Shown piece after piece: positions 61,363 to 64,000 of a DNA stretch of 64,000 nucleotides. The translations under genes and the position numbers were made by a program. The first letter of the stretch is position 1; each line of letters opens with the position of its first letter. Source of the stretch: Clostridium sp. MCC353 (lineage in GTDB: Bacteria > Bacillota > Clostridia > Lachnospirales > Lachnospiraceae); the NCBI RefSeq assembly GCF_018785315.1, contig NZ_WQPN01000173.1:1-64000 (forward strand). Direction: 5' to 3'. Under the pieces are notes generated by a model that had not been told where the DNA came from, made no database searches, and was given only the letters and a program-made list of their open reading frames with translations.

Positions 61363-61396
61363 AAAAAAACCTCCTCACCTGTATATACTGAATCAT

Positions 61397-61462
61397 ATTA
61401 TATACAGGCAGGAGGGAAATATATGTCAAATCAGGGATGCTCATACACAAAATCTTTCGACA
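61397..61462 (-). promoter_or_regulatory. Candidate Spo0A-activated spoIIE promoter
   Basis: On the minus strand TTGACA (61429-61424), 21 bp, TATAAT (61402-61397). Unusually wide spacing is a known feature of the Spo0A-dependent sigma-A promoters of B. subtilis spoIIE and spoIIG. A perfect TGTCGAA (61462-61456), the core Spo0A box, lies 26 bp upstream of the -35, and TGTCAAA, a one-off match, overlaps the -35 in the opposite direction. A hairpin (61378-61408) covers the start region before the ribosome binding site. Confidence 0.7.
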
Positions 61463-61468
61463 TTCCTT

Positions 61469-61786
61469 TTATCCCCTTGGCTTTAAAATCACTTCATCCG
61501 GATTGACCAGTCCCAGTTTTTCTTTTGCCACTTCCTCAATATACTGTTTTGTCTGGACATAGATGCGGCGCTCTTCCAGCTCGGCGGCCCGGTCCTTTTC
61601 TTTGGCTTTCTGGGCCTCCAGATTCTCTTCTTTCACCATGTATTCCAGGTCTTTATCCTGTAAAGTGGCGCCCTTAATACTAACCACCACTGCCATGCTT
61701 AAAATGACACCCGTGATACCAATCAGGGCCATGCGATTGCCCAGTCTCTCTTTTTTGCGCCTTCTGGCTCGGTTTGAAGTTCCCAT
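61469..61786 (-). CDS. divIC: FtsB/DivIC-family septum formation initiator, 105 aa
   Basis: Basic N-terminus (SNRARRRKKERLGNR), one membrane helix (ALIGITGVILSMAVVVSI), then a coiled coil and the C-terminal block KEKLGLVNPDEVIL typical of the family, part of the FtsL-DivIB-DivIC divisome subcomplex. The ATG at 61786 directly follows the yabQ stop. Confidence 0.9.
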   Translation of the reverse strand: MGTSNRARRRKKERLGNRMALIGITGVILSMAVVVSIKGATLQDKDLEYMVKEENLEAQKAKEKDRAAELEERRIYVQTKQYIEEVAKEKLGLVNPDEVILKPRG

Positions 61787-61787
61787 A

Positions 61788-62174
61788 TTAATCACCAGCT
61801 TTTCCCGTTCGCCGTTTTTTATGTCTACTTAATTTCATTCTAAGATATTTCAGCTTTTTTTGCAACATTTTATAACTATTTTCCAATATTTTCAAGAAAA
61901 AGCGGCTGATAAGACGGTCATACGCGATCATTCCCACCAATGCAGCCGCCACCACGTATCCGCGGATTCCTCCGTCATTCAATCGGTAGAGCAGAGTATA
62001 GGTCACAAGCGCCGCATAGATCCAGTAGATCATATCCTCAATTCCGACCCATATGTAATGGTGGGGAATAAAAATCCTGAATACCCGCAGCACATCGTAG
62101 CTCAGCATCAGGCCGGCTCCTGTGATAAGCCCCAGAAACTGGAGCTGAAGTTCATATTGGATGTTTCCGCTCAA
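61788..62174 (-). CDS. yabQ: Spore cortex biosynthesis protein YabQ, 128 aa
   Basis: A sporulation membrane protein needed for cortex formation. Three to four helices; LITGAGLMLSYDVLRVFR near the N-terminus and the YabP-YabQ-DivIC gene order identify it. Basic C-terminal tail. It starts 14 bp after yabP. Confidence 0.9.
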   Translation of the reverse strand: MSGNIQYELQLQFLGLITGAGLMLSYDVLRVFRIFIPHHYIWVGIEDMIYWIYAALVTYTLLYRLNDGGIRGYVVAAALVGMIAYDRLISRFFLKILENSYKMLQKKLKYLRMKLSRHKKRRTGKAGD

Positions 62175-62188
62175 ATTCCCTCACCGCC

Positions 62189-62473
62189 TTACTTAAACAG
62201 CCGCACCACCCAGGATTCGGCCGACTTGTGAAATGCTTCGTTGGAGGAGTACACCAGGCTGTCAATGGTTCCGTCCACATCCACTTCCCCTTTTTCCACG
62301 GTAAGGCGGCTTACATGCAGATCTTTTCCCTTGATGGTCAAAAGACCCATATCCGTATCCAGAACAACCTGATTATCGTTAAATGAAACCACATCGCGAA
62401 TTCCCGTTATGCTGCCGGACGACCGGTTTTCCATTATTATTTTGTGAGGACGGATGTCCATCTTTTCCTGCAT
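62189..62473 (-). CDS. yabP: Sporulation protein YabP, 94 aa
   Basis: Small beta-rich YabP/YqfC protein required for cortex assembly with YabQ; SGIRDVVSFNDN-like block (ITGIRDVVSFNDNQVVLDTD) and LTIKGKDLHVSRLTVEKGEV are family features. The ATG at 62473 follows AGGAGGTTTTTGT; the in-frame extension to 62572 runs through the hairpin and the rqcP end and is rejected. Confidence 0.92.
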   Translation of the reverse strand: MQEKMDIRPHKIIMENRSSGSITGIRDVVSFNDNQVVLDTDMGLLTIKGKDLHVSRLTVEKGEVDVDGTIDSLVYSSNEAFHKSAESWVVRLFK

Positions 62474-62480
62474 ACAAAAA

Positions 62481-62522
62481 CCTCCTGATATATTTAACTC
62501 ATTGGTTAAATATATTAGGAGG
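62481..62522 (-). promoter_or_regulatory. Hairpin that sequesters the yabP ribosome binding site
   Basis: CCTCCTGATATATTTAAC (62481-62498) pairs with GTTAAATATATTAGGAGG (62505-62522), 17 of 18 positions. In the transcript the yabP AGGAGG forms the 3-prime arm and pairs with CCTCCT. This could limit yabP translation on read-through transcripts, or be a terminator-like stem. Confidence 0.65.
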
Positions 62523-62540
62523 TCCGGTAATTTATGACTA

Positions 62541-62780
62541 TTATAAATATCGGTAAAGTTCTTTTGCCTCATCTTTTTTCACAGTTTCCTGTACATCCAG
62601 CACTTCAACTTTTACAGATTTCGTTCCGAACTGAATCTCTATGATATCCCCTGTCTTTACGTTCAGGGAAGCCTTTGCCGGCTTATCATTGACTAATACC
62701 CTGCCTGCATCGCACGCTTCATTAGCCACCGTCCGTCTCTTGATCAGTCGTGATACTTTGAGGAATTTATCCAATCTCAT
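62541..62780 (-). CDS. rqcP: S4-domain RNA-binding protein RqcP (YabO), 79 aa
   Basis: One S4 domain: MRLDKFLKVSRLIKRRTVAN, GRVLVNDKPAKASLNVKTGD. In B. subtilis RqcP works with RqcH in ribosome-associated quality control. It lies 3 bp after hup, in the conserved hup-rqcP-yabP order. Confidence 0.93.
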   Translation of the reverse strand: MRLDKFLKVSRLIKRRTVANEACDAGRVLVNDKPAKASLNVKTGDIIEIQFGTKSVKVEVLDVQETVKKDEAKELYRYL

Positions 62781-62783
62781 AAA

Positions 62784-63059
62784 TTATTCGTTTACTTTAT
62801 CCTTCAACGCTTTTCCAGGTTTGAATTTTGGAGATTTTGATGCAGGAATGTTCATAACTTCGCCGCTCTTAGGATTTCTTCCTTCTCTTGCAGCTCTTTC
62901 AGATACTTCAAAAGTACCAAAACCAACTAACTGGATTTTCTCGCCTTTTACTAATTCTTCAGCAACAACGTCTGTAAATGCCTTTAATGCTTCTTCAGCG
63001 TCTTTCTTGCTGAGGTTTGCTTTTGCTGCGATAGCTGCGATTAATTCTGTCTTGTTCAT
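62784..63059 (-). CDS. hup: DNA-binding protein HU, 91 aa
   Basis: MNKTELIAAIAAKANLSKKD start, GFGTFEVSERAAREGRNPKS and the DNA-binding arm (IPASKSPKFKPGKALKD) are standard HU. GGAGGAAAATTTAA precedes the ATG. Own promoter at 63136-63164. Confidence 0.96.
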   Translation of the reverse strand: MNKTELIAAIAAKANLSKKDAEEALKAFTDVVAEELVKGEKIQLVGFGTFEVSERAAREGRNPKSGEVMNIPASKSPKFKPGKALKDKVNE

Positions 63060-63135
63060 TTAAATTTTCCTCCTAGAATTGTCTATGGTAGACGATTAAA
63101 TCACTACTCAATTTTATTTGTACTATACTCTATCA

Positions 63136-63164
63136 TTTATAGCCTCTAATCGTTGATTTGTCAA
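63136..63164 (-). promoter_or_regulatory. Promoter of hup
   Basis: TTGACA (63164-63159), 17 bp, TATAAA (63141-63136) on the minus strand; the -35 overlaps the mazG stop codon. Strong match for a highly expressed gene. Confidence 0.75.
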
Positions 63165-63541
63165 GGTTTTTTGGCTTTTTCCTGCTTTTTTATCTCGTTC
63201 CATAAAGCAAGGCTTTCCTCCGGGGAACTGACCTTTTTGCCGCCAAAAACATGGGGGTGGCGGCGGATCATTTTCTCGCAGACCCCGTTCACAACATCGT
63301 CTACCGTAAAGTCTCCGTCTTCCATGGCAATCTGGCTGTGCATCATGACCTGCAGGAGCACGTCTCCCAATTCCTCACATAAGTTTTCCTTATCGTGATG
63401 ATCGATGGCGTCCAGCGCTTCCTGGCACTCTTCCACCAGACATTTTTTCAGGCTTTCATGGGTCTGCTCTTTGTCCCACGGACATCCATGGTCTGAACGG
63501 AGCTCTTCCATAATATGTTTCAAATCGTCAAATGTATACAT
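63161..63541 (-). CDS. mazG: MazG nucleotide pyrophosphohydrolase, single-domain, 126 aa
   Basis: MazG hydrolyses aberrant nucleoside triphosphates. CPWDKEQTHESLKKCLVEEC, EALDAIDHHDKENLCEELGD and FGGKK carry the EExxE/ExxD metal-binding acids. In Bacillus MazG is fused to or follows SpoVT; here it is one domain, downstream of spoVT. Confidence 0.93.
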   Translation of the reverse strand: MYTFDDLKHIMEELRSDHGCPWDKEQTHESLKKCLVEECQEALDAIDHHDKENLCEELGDVLLQVMMHSQIAMEDGDFTVDDVVNGVCEKMIRRHPHVFGGKKVSSPEESLALWNEIKKQEKAKKP

Positions 63542-63634
63542 GAACGGTTCCTCCTTTTGGAAGTATTATAGCTCATGCATGACAAAATCACAAGAGGAGC
63601 AGCCGCCATATGTGCCTGCCCCTCCTGTTTTTGG

Positions 63635-63662
63635 CAGCCGTTCAGACCTGCCTGAACGGCTG
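63635..63662 (-). terminator. Hairpin after spoVT
   Basis: CAGCCGTTCAG (63635-63645) pairs with CTGAACGGCTG (63652-63662). It lies 10 bp beyond the spoVT stop on the minus strand. No clear T-run follows, so it may only partly terminate before mazG. Confidence 0.5.
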
Positions 63663-63672
63663 CTGTTTCTGA

Positions 63673-64000
63673 TCATCCCTCCATCTGCCTTCCGAGAAAA
63701 CCGGCAGCGGTCATGACCAGTTTTGTTTCTGTATCTCCAAAGCGGGCCCTTGGTTCGCGGCTCAGCAGAGAAACGGAACCGATTGCGTCACCTTCACATA
63801 TAATTGGAGCGATAACCTGGGCGGTAATTCCTTCCATCTCTTCCGATGTGAGAGAAATAAACCCTTTTTCATCTTTTGCGGCCAGAACCGTAGTCCTTTC
63901 ACCAATCAGGTGCTCTAACTGTTTACTGATCGTCTTCTGTAATAAGTCTTTTTTGGATCCGCCTGAGACCGCGATCACCTGATCCCTGTCCGTAATACAA
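63673..64000 (-). CDS. spoVT: Stage V sporulation protein T, C-terminal part (partial)
   Basis: The window ends inside this gene; the visible 109 codons cover the C-terminal GAF-like domain (CITDRDQVIAVSGGSKKDLL; GITAQVIAPIICEGDAIGSV; ETKLVMTAAGFLGRQMEG). SpoVT is an AbrB-like regulator of forespore sigma-G genes; its DNA-binding N-terminus must lie beyond 64000. Position next to mazG supports the call. Confidence 0.9.
   Translation of the reverse strand, partial: CITDRDQVIAVSGGSKKDLLQKTISKQLEHLIGERTTVLAAKDEKGFISLTSEEMEGITAQVIAPIICEGDAIGSVSLLSREPRARFGDTETKLVMTAAGFLGRQMEG

Overview
The window reads as a chromosomal segment of an anaerobic, spore-forming member of the Clostridia, most likely Lachnospiraceae of the Clostridium/Enterocloster/Hungatella type. 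The evidence is a sporulation and cell-division block in Bacillota order at the right end (spoVT, mazG, hup, rqcP, yabP, yabQ, divIC, spoIIE, tilS, hpt, ftsH), an asrABC anaerobic sulfite reductase operon, strong AGGAGG-type ribosome binding sites with some GTG and TTG starts, and many sugar and sugar-acid import systems. No rRNA, CRISPR array, prophage or intact insertion sequence was recognised. There are two tRNA genes, Tyr(GTA) and Leu(TAA).

Layout. 0.1-5.1 kb: small orphan genes, a DUF4405/DUF2271 membrane cytochrome-like pair, a TetR regulator sharing one perfect operator with that pair, and a large old-yellow-enzyme-type reductase, then a Uma2-family protein. 5.2-17.2 kb: a sugar-acid or oligouronide catabolic operon on the minus strand (ABC importer, Ldh-family dehydrogenase, 3-hydroxyisobutyrate-type dehydrogenase, DRE-TIM aldolase, D-2-hydroxyacid dehydrogenase, PL22-like lyase), a divergent PrpR_N/Fis-type regulator, a large nested hairpin and a cyclase-family hydrolase. 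17.3-22.8 kb: a scarred region with two SodC copies carrying complementary deletions, a TetR pseudogene and its intact paralogue, an ABC permease fragment, a peptide deformylase/XRE pair and an MBL-fold gene.

22.7-40.2 kb: a polysaccharide locus. An AraC sensor and an LplA/LplB/YtcP-type importer (minus) face a plus-strand operon of three heparinase II/III-like lyases, two sulfatases, a GH88 unsaturated glucuronyl hydrolase and a YesL-type membrane protein. All the enzymes lack signal peptides, so sulfated glycosaminoglycan-like oligosaccharides are probably imported first and dismantled in the cytoplasm. 40.3-48.3 kb: LysR, MATE and GGDEF genes, a tiny membrane ORF, asrABC and the tRNAs. 48.4-55.3 kb: a TRAP transporter with an esterase and a GntR regulator, then a GH13 amylase. 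55.7-64.0 kb: the conserved ftsH-to-spoVT block; its spoIIE lacks the usual membrane domain but has what looks like a Spo0A-type promoter with 21-bp spacing.

The most unusual material is between the genes. One hairpin-rich mobile-element-like family (about 95-135 bp per unit, four loci) includes a copy flanked by a perfect 8-bp direct repeat inserted right after the asrA stop codon, and a tandem array of three 129-bp units next to tilS. A second family of near-perfect palindromes with a shared GAAGGCATTTTC core sits at three gene ends. Two further large inverted repeats lie at 6.7 and 16.0-16.4 kb. Functions come from motif reading only; no database search was run.
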